DNA from: Lichenicoccus sp965277665
Lineage (GTDB): Bacteria; Pseudomonadota; Alphaproteobacteria; Acetobacterales; Acetobacteraceae
Reading direction: 5' to 3'
NCBI RefSeq assembly: GCF_965277665.1
Contig: NZ_OZ255835.1
Location: forward strand, 434,001-498,000
DNA length: 64,000 bases
Both the position numbers and the translations under genes were made by a program. The notes beneath the pieces were generated by a model. It did not search any database and was not told the DNA's origin. It saw only the letters and a program-made list of their open reading frames with translations. Below are positions 41,618 through 49,933 of this stretch, piece after piece (the stretch's first letter is position 1; each line of letters begins with the position of its first letter).

Positions 41618-42601
41618 CTACGCGGGCACCGGGGCATGCTCCGGGATCAGGCCGGCCTGTTTCAGGTCGGCCCACAAAGCGGCCGGGATCGGCGCCGTCA
41701 TCAGCGCCGCGTTCTGCCGCATCTCGGCGACGCTGCGGGCGCCGGGGATGGCGGCGGCGACCACAGGATGCGCGGTACAGAACTGCAAGGCAGCGGCACG
41801 CAGGTCGACATCGTGGCGCCGGCACAGGGCGGCGATTGCGTCCCGCCGCGCCACCAGGGCGGCGGGCGCCTGCACATAGTCGTAGGTGTTGCCGCCGGTG
41901 AGCAGGCCCGAATTGTACGGGCCGCCCATCACCACGCTCACATCGCGCCCGGCACAGCGAGGCAGCAGCGTCCCGAGCGCACCGGTGTCGAGCAGCGTGT
42001 AGCGCCCGGCGGCAAGAAAAATGTCCGGGTCGGCCTGCTGCAGCGCGCGCAGGCACGGCTCGATGCGGTTCACGCCGAGGCCCCAGGCCTTGATCACCCC
42101 TTCCTCGCGCAGCCGCGTCAGGGCCGGCGCCGCCCCGGCCATCGCCTGGTCGCAGCGCTCCTGCCAGTCCGCCCCGTGCGTGTCCTCGCCGACATCGTGG
42201 ATATAGACCACGTCGATGCGCGCCAGGCCGAGCCGTTGCAGGCTGTCCTCCACCGAGCGCCGGGCGCCGTCGGCGGAATAATCGTAGCGGATGCCGAACG
42301 GCAGCCCGCCGACGAAGGACGAGCGCTCCTCCGGCAGGCCGGGGCCCGGCGCCGGCACCAGCATGCGTCCGACCTTGGTGGACAACATGAACGCATCGCG
42401 AGGCCGCGGCCGCAGGGCCTGCCCGACGCGGTGCTCCGACAGGCCGAAGCCGTAGAACGGCGCGGTGTCGTAATGGCGCACGCCGGCCTGCCAGGCCGTA
42501 TCCAGCACCGCCAGCGCCTCGGCGTCCTCCACCCGGCCGAACAGGTTGCCCAGGGGAGCGCCGCCGCAGCCGAGCGGTCCGGGTGGTCGATAGCGGGTCA
42601 T
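41618..42601 (-). CDS. Aldo/keto reductase
   Basis: The 327-residue TIM-barrel NAD(P)H oxidoreductase shows the usual family residues: LDTAWQAGVRHYDTAPFYGFGLSEHRVGQAL (catalytic Asp and Tyr), LSTKVGRM (Lys) and DVVYIHDVG (His). The C-terminal cofactor site reads AAAIPGARSVAEMRQNAAL. It is closest in style to the D-threo-aldose/L-fucose dehydrogenase and pyridoxal dehydrogenase subgroup. It lies upstream of the TetR gene. Physiological substrate cannot be fixed. Confidence 0.88.
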   Translation of the reverse strand: MTRYRPPGPLGCGGAPLGNLFGRVEDAEALAVLDTAWQAGVRHYDTAPFYGFGLSEHRVGQALRPRPRDAFMLSTKVGRMLVPAPGPGLPEERSSFVGGLPFGIRYDYSADGARRSVEDSLQRLGLARIDVVYIHDVGEDTHGADWQERCDQAMAGAAPALTRLREEGVIKAWGLGVNRIEPCLRALQQADPDIFLAAGRYTLLDTGALGTLLPRCAGRDVSVVMGGPYNSGLLTGGNTYDYVQAPAALVARRDAIAALCRRHDVDLRAAALQFCTAHPVVAAAIPGARSVAEMRQNAALMTAPIPAALWADLKQAGLIPEHAPVPA

Positions 42602-42713
42602 GCCGGTGCCTCCGAGAACGGTCCGAGGCGATCATGGCCGCGAACGCGGCCGCGTGCCATCCTTGCGCGCGATGGCGGCGCCATGCCCGGGCCGCCCGGC
42701 GGTGGAGGGTCCG

Positions 42714-43561
42714 TTGACCGGCAAGACCGATGACGGGAGCGGCGAGGACGGCCAGAAGGCGCGGAAGAACAGCGAGCCCGCGCTGCCGCACGTCCCCGCA
42801 CTGCCGGATGCCAAGGAGATCCACGACCTCGTGCTCGAGGAAGGCGAAGCCGACCTCGAACGCGGCTTCGGCTCGCTGGCCTGGTCGGGTCTCGCCGCCG
42901 GGCTCTCGATGGGTTTCTCGTTCCTGGTCATGGGCATCATGCGCGGGGCGTTGCCCGACCAGCCCTGGGCGATCCTGGTCGACGGCGCCGGCTACACGGT
43001 GGGCTTCCTGATCGCCGTCCTCGGACGCCAGCAGCTTTTCACCGAGAGCACGCTGACCGCGGTGCTGCCGGTGCTCAGTCGCAGCTCGTCCGGAACGATC
43101 GCGAAATTGCTGCGCCTGTGGCTGATCGTGCTGATCACGAACCTCATCGGAACGATCATCTTTGCCTGGCTCATCGGCCACCAGGGTTTGTTCAAGCCGC
43201 AGACCTGGGCCGCGTTGAACGAGATCAGCACCGCATCGCTCGATAGCGGCTTCTGGCCGATGGCGGTGAAGTCCCTGCTGGCCGGATGGCTGATCGCGTT
43301 GATGGTCTGGCTGCTGCCGGCGCCGGGCCGGCGCAGGTGCTGATCATCATGATCCTGACCTACGTGGTCGCGATCGGGCAATTCTCGCACATGGTGGCAG
43401 GTTCCGTCGAAGCGGCCTTCGCGGTGTTCAGCGGCCACGCGACACCGCTCGATTATCTGCTACGTTTCGCGCTGCCGACGCTCATCGGCAATACGCTCGG
43501 CGGCGTCTCCCTGGTCGCGATCCTGAACCACGCGCCGTTGCGCTCCGACGCGGAGGTCTAG
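42714..43561 (+). pseudogene. Formate/nitrite-transporter-family channel, frameshifted
   Basis: The first frame (TTG at 42714 with GGAGGG upstream, or ATG at 42672) gives a hydrophilic start and several helices typical of the FNT family (GLAAGLSMGFSFLVMGIMRG, GYTVGFLIAVLGRQQLFTEST). It stops at 43343 after WLLPAPGRRRC. The adjacent frame continues the same protein as GPAQVLIIMILTYVVAIGQFSHMVAGS to a stop at 43561. One missing base near 43322 in a GC-rich stretch explains the break: adding a G gives WLLPAAGPAQVLI. It is either a disabled gene or a sequencing error. FNT channels pass small monovalent anions or act in stress-related subgroups. Confidence 0.82.
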
Positions 43562-43649
43562 CTAGCACGCGTCAGCTTGCATGCGCAGGCTGGACGCCTC
43601 TTGCATGGTGGGGCACGATCCGTCCGGCGTACAGGAGGTTCCATCGGGC

Positions 43650-46127
43650 ATGAGGTGGCGTACCCATCCAGCCGTCCTGCAGTCGGTCCCCCCACTGCCA
43701 GACGCATGGCCTGGCGCAGCGCCTGACGCAGTCGAGGATGCCCTGGTTGTCGGCGCCGGCCTGGGGGGCATCGCCGTGGCGCTGCGGTTGCGCGCCCTCG
43801 GCTACCGCGTCACCATCCTGGAGCGATGCCGACAGCCCGGCGGCCGCGCCCGGGTGTTCTCGCAGGACGGCTACATCTTCGATGCCGGCCCGACAGTCAT
43901 CACCGCGCCATACCTGTTCGAGGAACTGTTCGAATTGTTCGGCGAACGGCTTGCCGACCATGTCGATCTGCTGGCCGTGCGTCCGTGGTATCGGATCACC
44001 TTTCCCGATCGGCGGCATTTCGACTATGGCGGCACCGGGCGCGGCATGGAGGCGGAGGTCGAGGCGTTCGCCCCGGGCAACGGCGCCGGCTACCGACGAC
44101 TGGCGCGGCGTGCGCGGCAGCTGTTCGAGGTCGGCTACGAGCGCTACGGGGGCACCTCGTTCGATCGCTGGCAGACCATGCTGCGGGCGTTTCCGGCGAT
44201 CATCCGTCTGGGCGGCCTGCGCTCGCTGCACGCACTGGTGCGGCGTCATATACGCAGCCCCGAACTGCAGCGTGCGTTCACGTTGCAGACCCTGCTGATC
44301 GGCGGCCATCCCTATCGTACCAGCGCGATCTATGCGCTGATCCAGCATCTCGAGCAGCGCTGGGGCGTGTGGTTCGCGCGTGGTGGCACCGGCGCCCTGG
44401 TGGCAGCGCTCCTGGCACTCGCGGCGCGGCACGGGGTTGCGCTGCGCACCGCAACCACGGTGTCGCGCATCGTCGTGGAGCGCGGCACGGTGCGCGGCGT
44501 CGTGCTCGACGATGGCAGCATGCTCGCCGCGTCCGTCGTCGTGGCGAATGCCGACGCGCCCTACGTGCACCGCCATCTGCTCGGCCGCCGGGAAGGATGG
44601 CGGCGCTGGCGCTATTCGATGGGGCTCTATGTGCTGTATTTCGGCACCGACCGGCAATGGCCGGCGACCGCGCATCATACGATCATCCTCGGCGAGGACT
44701 ACAAGGCGCTGCTCGACGAGATCTTCGACGGCAGCGCGGGGCTTCCGGACGACCCTTCGCTCTACCTGCACCGCCCCGGAGCGACCGATCCGTCCCTGGC
44801 GCCGCCCGGATGCGATGGGTTCTACGTGCTGGCACCGGTTCCCAACCTGCAATCGTCGATCGACTGGGAGCGGATGGAGCCGGCCTTCCGCGAGCGTATC
44901 CTCTCGATCCTCGAGGCGAGGGAGCTGCCCGGGCTGCGCGCCCACATCACCACCCTGCGCTGCATCACGCCGCGGGATTTTGCCCGCGATCTGCTCAGCA
45001 CCCACGGGGCCGGCTTCTCGGTCGCGCCGAGCCTGCTGCAATCGGCAGGTTTCCGGTTCCATAACCGTGTCAGGCGGGCCGAAGGGCTGTATCTTGTCGG
45101 CGCCGGAACCCATCCCGGGGCCGGCGTGCCAGGCGTCCTGTGCTCAGCGAAGGTTGTGCAATCGTTGCTTGAAGCCGAGCGGGCCGGATCGCTGCGAAAC
45201 CGGCGCGCACGGCCCGGAGCCCGGCCGCGACGCTCGGCGCGCCAGCCGGGCGGTTCGGCGCTGAGCACGCTGGCGCGGCATGGGCGAAGCTTCCGGCTGG
45301 CCGGCACGCTGCTGCGTCGCCGCGACCTCGAGGATGCAGCGACGCTCTACGCCTTCTGCCGCCAGGTCGACGATCTGGCCGACCTTGCGGATGACCCGGA
45401 CGTGGCGCGGGGCGCCTTGCTGGATCTCCGCCACGCGGTCGCGGCGTCGGATGCGCGGCACGTGCGGGCCGCCCCGCTGCTGGAAATCGCAGGCCGGCGC
45501 GACATCGACCTGCACCCGGCGCTGGCCTTGATCGACACCATGATCCTGGATCTGGCGCCGCTTGCGGTGGCGGACGAGGCGGCGCTGCTGCGCTACGCCT
45601 ACGGTGCGGCCGGCACGGTCGGGCTGATGATGTACGACATGCTGGGACTCCGCGATGCGGCCGGCCGGCGCTACGCGGTCGATCTGGGCATCGCCATGCA
45701 GCTCACCAATATCGCGCGCGACGTGGTCGAGGATGCGGCACGCGGACGCCTGTATCTGCCGGCGGCGTGGCTGCCTGCAGATCTATCGGTGCAGGGCATC
45801 GCGCTGACCCAAAATGCGGCCGCGGTGTACCGGGCGGTGCAGCGGCTGCTGGCACTCGCCGACCGGCATTACCGCAGCGCCGAAGCCGGGATGAAATTCC
45901 TGCCGTCGCGGCCGCGTGCCGCCATACGCGTGGCGGCTCGCCTCTACGAGGAGATCGGCCGGATGATCGTCGATGCGGGCGCGGGCTACCTCGCAGCGGG
46001 ACGCGTCCGGGTTCCGACCAGCCGGCGGCTGTTGCTCCTGGCACGTGTCGTGTGCGGACCGCAGCCAGCCGGCAAAGCGGCGGATGCGCTCATCGATACT
46101 TATGTTGCAGTGCATGAATTACAGTAA
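43650..46127 (+). CDS. crtI-crtB: Fused phytoene desaturase (CrtI) and phytoene synthase (CrtB)
   Basis: One uninterrupted 825-residue frame holds both early carotenoid enzymes. Residues 1-507 are CrtI-like: FAD motif GAGLGG at 35-40, FDAGPTVITAPYLFEELFELFG, and the C-terminal GLYLVGAGTHPGAGVPGVLCSAKVV at 479-503. After a basic linker (about 508-535), residues 536-825 are CrtB-like. Both aspartate motifs are intact: D574-D578 (DDLAD) and D691-D695 (DVVED in QLTNIARDVVEDAARGRLYLP). CrtB makes phytoene from two geranylgeranyl diphosphates and CrtI desaturates it, so the fusion could channel phytoene. AGGAGG at 43633 supports the ATG at 43650; in-frame ATGs at 43605 and 43581 are alternatives. 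Confidence 0.92.
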   Translation: MRWRTHPAVLQSVPPLPDAWPGAAPDAVEDALVVGAGLGGIAVALRLRALGYRVTILERCRQPGGRARVFSQDGYIFDAGPTVITAPYLFEELFELFGERLADHVDLLAVRPWYRITFPDRRHFDYGGTGRGMEAEVEAFAPGNGAGYRRLARRARQLFEVGYERYGGTSFDRWQTMLRAFPAIIRLGGLRSLHALVRRHIRSPELQRAFTLQTLLIGGHPYRTSAIYALIQHLEQRWGVWFARGGTGALVAALLALAARHGVALRTATTVSRIVVERGTVRGVVLDDGSMLAASVVVANADAPYVHRHLLGRREGWRRWRYSMGLYVLYFGTDRQWPATAHHTIILGEDYKALLDEIFDGSAGLPDDPSLYLHRPGATDPSLAPPGCDGFYVLAPVPNLQSSIDWERMEPAFRERILSILEARELPGLRAHITTLRCITPRDFARDLLSTHGAGFSVAPSLLQSAGFRFHNRVRRAEGLYLVGAGTHPGAGVPGVLCSAKVVQSLLEAERAGSLRNRRARPGARPRRSARQPGGSALSTLARHGRSFRLAGTLLRRRDLEDAATLYAFCRQVDDLADLADDPDVARGALLDLRHAVAASDARHVRAAPLLEIAGRRDIDLHPALALIDTMILDLAPLAVADEAALLRYAYGAAGTVGLMMYDMLGLRDAAGRRYAVDLGIAMQLTNIARDVVEDAARGRLYLPAAWLPADLSVQGIALTQNAAAVYRAVQRLLALADRHYRSAEAGMKFLPSRPRAAIRVAARLYEEIGRMIVDAGAGYLAAGRVRVPTSRRLLLLARVVCGPQPAGKAADALIDTYVAVHELQ

Positions 46128-46460
46128 TGGCCGCGGCGAACCGTAATTGTGCGGCGCAACGATTCTCACGCGGCCGAAAGTTGTGAGATGTCCGTTATTG
46201 CGAGGCCCTATCACGTGGTTGTGACACATGCGCTTGCGCGATCGGCGTCATAACTAATTCTCCGTCACGTCGGACTTGTCGGCGATTTATTTTTCAAACG
46301 CAGCGGGTTGTGGCAACGCGTGGATTTCCCGATGGTCTCGGATCCCGACCAGGTCGCCAGATCGCAATGACTTGCGGGATACGCGAAGGCTGTCCATCGT
46401 TGCAGAACTTGATCGCGATGTTTCTCGACTAGCTCCAGCGCCGGCGCGAGGAGAATGGGC
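46128..46460. other. 333-base intergenic region
   Basis: The stretch between the crtI-crtB fusion and the next small gene is less GC-rich than its surroundings around 46230-46310. It holds no reading frame I trust, no clear terminator and no TGT-N12-ACA site. It presumably contains the promoter of the gene at 46461. Confidence 0.5.
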
Positions 46461-46826
46461 ATGCGGATGGGTGAGGTTACCGGCGAGAAGCGGATGGCAG
46501 CGAAGCTGCGAACGTCTCCCGGCAGTCGCGGCCGCAGCAAGCCCGCCAAACCGCGCACGAAGCTGGTCGCGGGAGAAGAACACCAGCAATCCGGCTTCGA
46601 GGAAGTCATCGACCGCGACGGCGCCAATCTGCCATCGATCCTCCTGCTGGTCCTGATGTCATCGGCGCCGGCGCTTCCGCTGAGCGACATGCACGCCCCG
46701 GCGGTCAGCGCGCTCGACGATCTCTGGGGCAAGCGGAAAATGATCTCGGACAAGACGCGGCTCTCGTCCGAGACCGTCAAGATGAGCTACTCCATGGTCG
46801 ACCTGATCAGGTCCGTCATCGACTGA
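46461..46826 (+). CDS. Hypothetical protein, 121 aa, between carotenoid and bacteriochlorophyll genes
   Basis: GAGGAG lies 8 bases upstream of the ATG at 46461 (a second ATG at 46455 is too close to it). The protein is basic for its first 40 residues (KRMAAKLRTSPGSRGRSKPAKPRTK). A short hydrophobic stretch follows (LPSILLLVLMSSAPALPL) and then a helical C-terminus (SALDDLWGKRKMISDKTRLSSETVKMSYSMVDLIRSVID). Its stop overlaps a perfect 20-bp terminator hairpin. I do not recognise the family. The location suggests a pigment-related or regulatory role, but that is only context. Confidence 0.6.
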   Translation: MRMGEVTGEKRMAAKLRTSPGSRGRSKPAKPRTKLVAGEEHQQSGFEEVIDRDGANLPSILLLVLMSSAPALPLSDMHAPAVSALDDLWGKRKMISDKTRLSSETVKMSYSMVDLIRSVID

Positions 46827-46868
46827 GACCGGCAGAGCATGATGCCTGCATCATGCTCTGCCGGTCTC
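46825..46868. terminator. Perfect 20-bp hairpin between convergent genes
   Basis: Arms 46825-46844 and 46849-46868 are perfect inverted repeats with a 4-base loop. The element starts inside the TGA stop of the 121-residue gene (TGAGACCGG...) and contains an AGAGCATGATG palindrome like the one at 6954. There is no T-run, so it may be a repeat element acting as a bidirectional barrier toward the convergent hemC operon. Confidence 0.75.
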
Positions 46869-46889
46869 CCCGCCGCCGGATCATCGCCC

Positions 46890-46949
46890 GTGGAGCTCAG
46901 GGTCCGGGGAGCTCAGGGTCCGTGGAACTCAGAAAAAGAGCGGAACTCA
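46890..46949. repeat. 16-bp tandem repeat at the hemC stop codon
   Basis: Two good units (46890-46905, 46906-46921) and two diverged ones read, on the minus strand, as TGAG(C/T)TCC followed by about eight bases. The hemC stop codon TGA is the first TGA of the series. Confidence 0.75.
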
Positions 46950-47972
46950 TAGAAAGATATCCGACGGCGCGCGCAGCTTGAGGCTGCGTCCGAGTGCCTC
47001 GCCGGCTGCTCGTGCCTCTGCATCCGCAGCCTCGATGCTGTCACGCAACAGGAACGAGCCGTCCTCGCGCGCAACCAGGCCGGTCAGCCTGATGCGCCCC
47101 GGCGCTGTCCGGGTGGTGACCGCGCCGATCGGCGAGCGACACGACCCGTCCAGCACCCGCAGCATCGCCCGCTCCGCATCGGCGGCGATCCGGCTGTCGC
47201 GGTCGTCGCAGGCGAGCATCAGGTTGCGCAGAACGATGTCGTCCGCGCGCGCGGTGATGGCAACGATGCCTTGCGCCGCGGACGGCAGCATCACATCGAT
47301 GGGCAGCACGATGGAGGCCTCGTTCTCGAGGCCGAGACGCTTCAGCCCGGCCAATGCGAGCAGGCTGGCGTCGCAGCGGCCGGACGCCACCTTGTCGAGC
47401 CGCGATTGCACGTTGCCGCGCATCAGGGTGATCCTCAGGTCCGGCCGCGCGTGCAGCAACTGCGCCTGCCGCCGCACCGATGACGTGCCGATCAGCGCGC
47501 CATGCGGCAGCGCCGACAACGGATCGGCGGCGCTCGCGCAGGCGGCCGCATCGGACAGGATCAGCGCGTCGCGAGGATCCTCGCGCGGCAGCACGCAGGC
47601 CAGCACGATGCCGGGCGGCAGATTGGTTTCCAGGTCCTTCATGCTGTGCACGGCGAGGTCGATGCGCCCGTCGAGCAGCGCCTCGTGGATCTCCTTGGCG
47701 AACAGGCCCTTGCCGCCGATCTCCGCCAGCCGGCAATGCTGTACTGCGTCGCCGGTGGTGCTCATCACCTGCTCGCGAAACACATCCATCCCGCGCAGCG
47801 CCGGACAGGCGTTGCTCAGCATGGCGAGGAAGCCACGTGTTTGCGTCAGGGCGAGCGGCGAGGCGCGGGTGCCGACCTTGAGTGGCAGCGTCGGCGCGTG
47901 TGGCGTCACCGGGCGCCGACGTGCCGGGAGAGCCTTTTGGCGCTGTACGGCGAGCGGGCTCTCGAGACTCAT
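46947..47972 (-). CDS. hemC: Hydroxymethylbilane synthase (porphobilinogen deaminase)
   Basis: HemC joins four porphobilinogens into the linear tetrapyrrole used for haem and bacteriochlorophyll. The 341-residue protein has an N-terminal extension of about 30 residues before LPLKVGTRASPLALTQTRGFL. The catalytic aspartate region reads DLAVHSMKDLETNLP, the substrate-binding region IGTSSVRRQAQL, LMRGNVQSRLDKV, and the cofactor cysteine is in LDGSCRSPIGAV. It overlaps tspO by ATGA and is the last gene of the leftward aerR-ppsR-bchG-bchP-tspO-hemC series, so a tetrapyrrole supply enzyme may share control with the photosynthesis regulators. Confidence 0.95.
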   Translation of the reverse strand: MSLESPLAVQRQKALPARRRPVTPHAPTLPLKVGTRASPLALTQTRGFLAMLSNACPALRGMDVFREQVMSTTGDAVQHCRLAEIGGKGLFAKEIHEALLDGRIDLAVHSMKDLETNLPPGIVLACVLPREDPRDALILSDAAACASAADPLSALPHGALIGTSSVRRQAQLLHARPDLRITLMRGNVQSRLDKVASGRCDASLLALAGLKRLGLENEASIVLPIDVMLPSAAQGIVAITARADDIVLRNLMLACDDRDSRIAADAERAMLRVLDGSCRSPIGAVTTRTAPGRIRLTGLVAREDGSFLLRDSIEAADAEARAAGEALGRSLKLRAPSDIFL

Positions 47973-48511
47973 GACGGTGAACCTTGCAATTCGATCCCGG
48001 GCGTGGCGGTCCCGGTATAAGCGGCGCCGGAGAAGGGTGGGTTGAGCAGCACGACCGCCCGGTTGAGCATCGCCGCGGTCGCCACCCAGACCAGGTAGGG
48101 CAGCAGCAGCCAGGTCGTGCGGCTGGCGGCAAGCGGGATGCGTCCGCGTGGCAGCCCCAGGATCAGGGCGAGGACCGAGAGCCAGAGCGGGACGGTCTCG
48201 ATCATCGCCAGATCCGGCCGGCGCAGCTTGAAGAACAGCGCGCTCCACAGGATGTTCAATCCGCCGTTCAGCGCGAACAGGGCCAGCAGGCGGCGTCGCT
48301 CGGAGCGATTGAGCGCCTGCCTCCAGGACCGCACCGCGGCGATTCCGGTCAGGGTTCCGATCACCGTCCAGACCGGTCCGAAGGCCCATCCCGGCGGCTG
48401 CCAGCGCGGCACCTCCAGGCTCTCGTACCAGGGCCCGATCGTGGTCAGCGCCCCGCCCGCGCCCAGCACGGCGGTGACGCACGCCGCGGCGGTGAGCACG
48501 TCGCGTTTCAT
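47969..48511 (-). CDS. tspO: Tryptophan-rich sensory protein TspO (CrtK)
   Basis: The 180-residue membrane protein of the TspO/MBR family has five hydrophobic segments. The conserved aromatic motif WYESLEVPRWQPPGWAFGPVWTVIG is followed by ALNGGLNILWSALFF and LPYLVWVATAAMLN. TspO binds porphyrins and in Rhodobacter sphaeroides tunes photosynthesis gene expression to oxygen. The gene lies 10 bases after bchP and is coupled to hemC, a neat grouping of a porphyrin sensor with porphyrin synthesis. The ATG at 48511 starts MKRDVLTAAAC. Confidence 0.92.
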   Translation of the reverse strand: MKRDVLTAAACVTAVLGAGGALTTIGPWYESLEVPRWQPPGWAFGPVWTVIGTLTGIAAVRSWRQALNRSERRRLLALFALNGGLNILWSALFFKLRRPDLAMIETVPLWLSVLALILGLPRGRIPLAASRTTWLLLPYLVWVATAAMLNRAVVLLNPPFSGAAYTGTATPGIELQGSPS

Positions 48512-48521
48512 GCCCGACGCC

Positions 48522-49730
48522 TCATGTCGGTGCGAGGCCGGTGAGGTGCGCCATGTTCTTGGCAAAGATGCGCAGATGCACGAGCGGCTTGGCGCGCACC
48601 AGCTCCTTGGTCATGTAGGCGGCCCAGGTCAGCTGCTGCACGTCGGTGTCGCGGCAGATGGCCACGAACCGCTCCCGCCTGGCGTCGGAGGCATACCAGA
48701 AGCGCTGCATGATGCCGAGGATCCAGAACACCTGGCCGTGCGAGCGCATGAAGCGCCGCCGCGCGTGGCGGAGCGCCTTCGGGTTGCCGGTCCGGCAGAA
48801 TCGCTCGACCGCGTCGGCTGCGAGCCGGCCGCCGGTCATTGCGTAGTAGATGCCCTCGCCGGATGCCGGCGCCACCACGCCGGCGGCGTCGCCTGCGAGC
48901 ACGACATCGCGGCCATTGTCCCAGCGGCGCAGCGGACGCAGGGGAATCGGCGCGCCCTCGCGCCGGATGGTGCGGGCATGCTGCAGGCCGGTGGCAAGAC
49001 GCAGCGCCTGCACCGCAGGCCGCAGCCGGAACCCCTTGCGGGCACTGCCGAGGCCGACACTGGTGGTCTTGCCGTGCGGAAACACCCAGCCGTAGAAATC
49101 CGGCGAGAGCGAGCCGCGATAATGCACCTCGCAACTCGAGCCGTCGAAATCCTCCGCCGGCGGCGACGCGATGATCTCGTGATAGGCAAAGACGTAGCGC
49201 ATGCGCGACGCACCGCGAATCGCCTGCCTGGCCACCACGGAGCGCGCGCCGTCGGCGCCGATCACGCAGCGCGCGCGTATCACGAAGGCATCCGCGGCGG
49301 GGTGTGCCTGCGCATCGCGTCCGGCCGCGGCGAGACAGTGCACACGCACCACGCCGCCCGGCTCGCGCGCGATACGGTCAAAGGCCCCGTGCCGTCGCAC
49401 CGCGCCTGCGGCGGCCGCGCGTTGCCGCAGCCACTCGTCGAAGCCGTCACGATCCACCATGCCGACATAGCCGTCGGCGATCGGCATGTCGGCCACGCGC
49501 GACGACGGCGAGAACACGCGCGCGCCGGTCGCGCGCGCCACCAGCAGCTCCTCGGGGATCTCGAACTCGCTCATCAGGCGCGGCGGGATGGCGCCGCCGC
49601 AGGGCTTGATGCGGCCATCGCGATCCAGCAGCACGACGCTGCGGCCAAGACGGGCGAGGTCGGCCGCGGCGGTCGCCCCCGCCGGGCCGCCGCCGACCAC
49701 GACGCAGTCGAACACCATCTCGTCGGTCAT
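48522..49730 (-). CDS. bchP: Geranylgeranyl reductase
   Basis: BchP reduces the geranylgeranyl tail of bacteriochlorophyll to phytyl, using FAD and NADPH. The 402-residue protein starts with DCVVVGGGPAGATAAADLARLG. It has DRDGRIKPCGGAIPPRLMSEF, typical of BchP/ChlP, FYGWVFPHGKTTSVGLG, and the second FAD motif DVVLAGDAAGVVAPASGEGIYYAMTGG. It is separated from bchG by repeat copy 4, though gene order and strand still suggest one transcription unit. Confidence 0.94.
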   Translation of the reverse strand: MTDEMVFDCVVVGGGPAGATAAADLARLGRSVVLLDRDGRIKPCGGAIPPRLMSEFEIPEELLVARATGARVFSPSSRVADMPIADGYVGMVDRDGFDEWLRQRAAAAGAVRRHGAFDRIAREPGGVVRVHCLAAAGRDAQAHPAADAFVIRARCVIGADGARSVVARQAIRGASRMRYVFAYHEIIASPPAEDFDGSSCEVHYRGSLSPDFYGWVFPHGKTTSVGLGSARKGFRLRPAVQALRLATGLQHARTIRREGAPIPLRPLRRWDNGRDVVLAGDAAGVVAPASGEGIYYAMTGGRLAADAVERFCRTGNPKALRHARRRFMRSHGQVFWILGIMQRFWYASDARRERFVAICRDTDVQQLTWAAYMTKELVRAKPLVHLRIFAKNMAHLTGLAPT

Positions 49731-49770
49731 GTTGTCAACGCCCCATCAGCGGGAAACGGAAGCGGCGGTA

Positions 49771-49933
49771 AGAGGTTGTCTGGAAACACCTGATGCTGGA
49801 TGAGAGCGGCCCGCAGGGTCGCGGCCGGCGTGGCTTGGCGAGCACCGGAGCGGAGCGGCCGTCTGGCCGTGAGCACCGGAGCACAGGTAAGCCGCGTCGG
49901 ATCGCCAGCAGCAGGTGTTTCCAGACAGCCTCT
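49771..49933 (-). repeat. 163-bp dispersed palindromic element, copy 4
   Basis: The 22-bp terminal inverted repeats (49771-49792 with 49912-49933) differ by one base. Their sequence differs from copy 2, but the two ends have changed together. The interior is copy 2 and 3 sequence in reverse orientation. The element begins on the bchG stop codon, so relative to its upstream gene it points the same way as the other three copies. It lies inside the bchG-bchP unit. Confidence 0.92.

Noticed and set aside
43562..43649. Possible PpsR site upstream of the crtI-crtB fusion
   Set aside because: No TGT-N12-ACA match was found in this interval by eye.
46276..46656. Possible 126-residue frame upstream of the 121-residue gene
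   Set aside because: It overlaps the better-supported gene at 46461, lacks a ribosome site and has no protein-like pattern.
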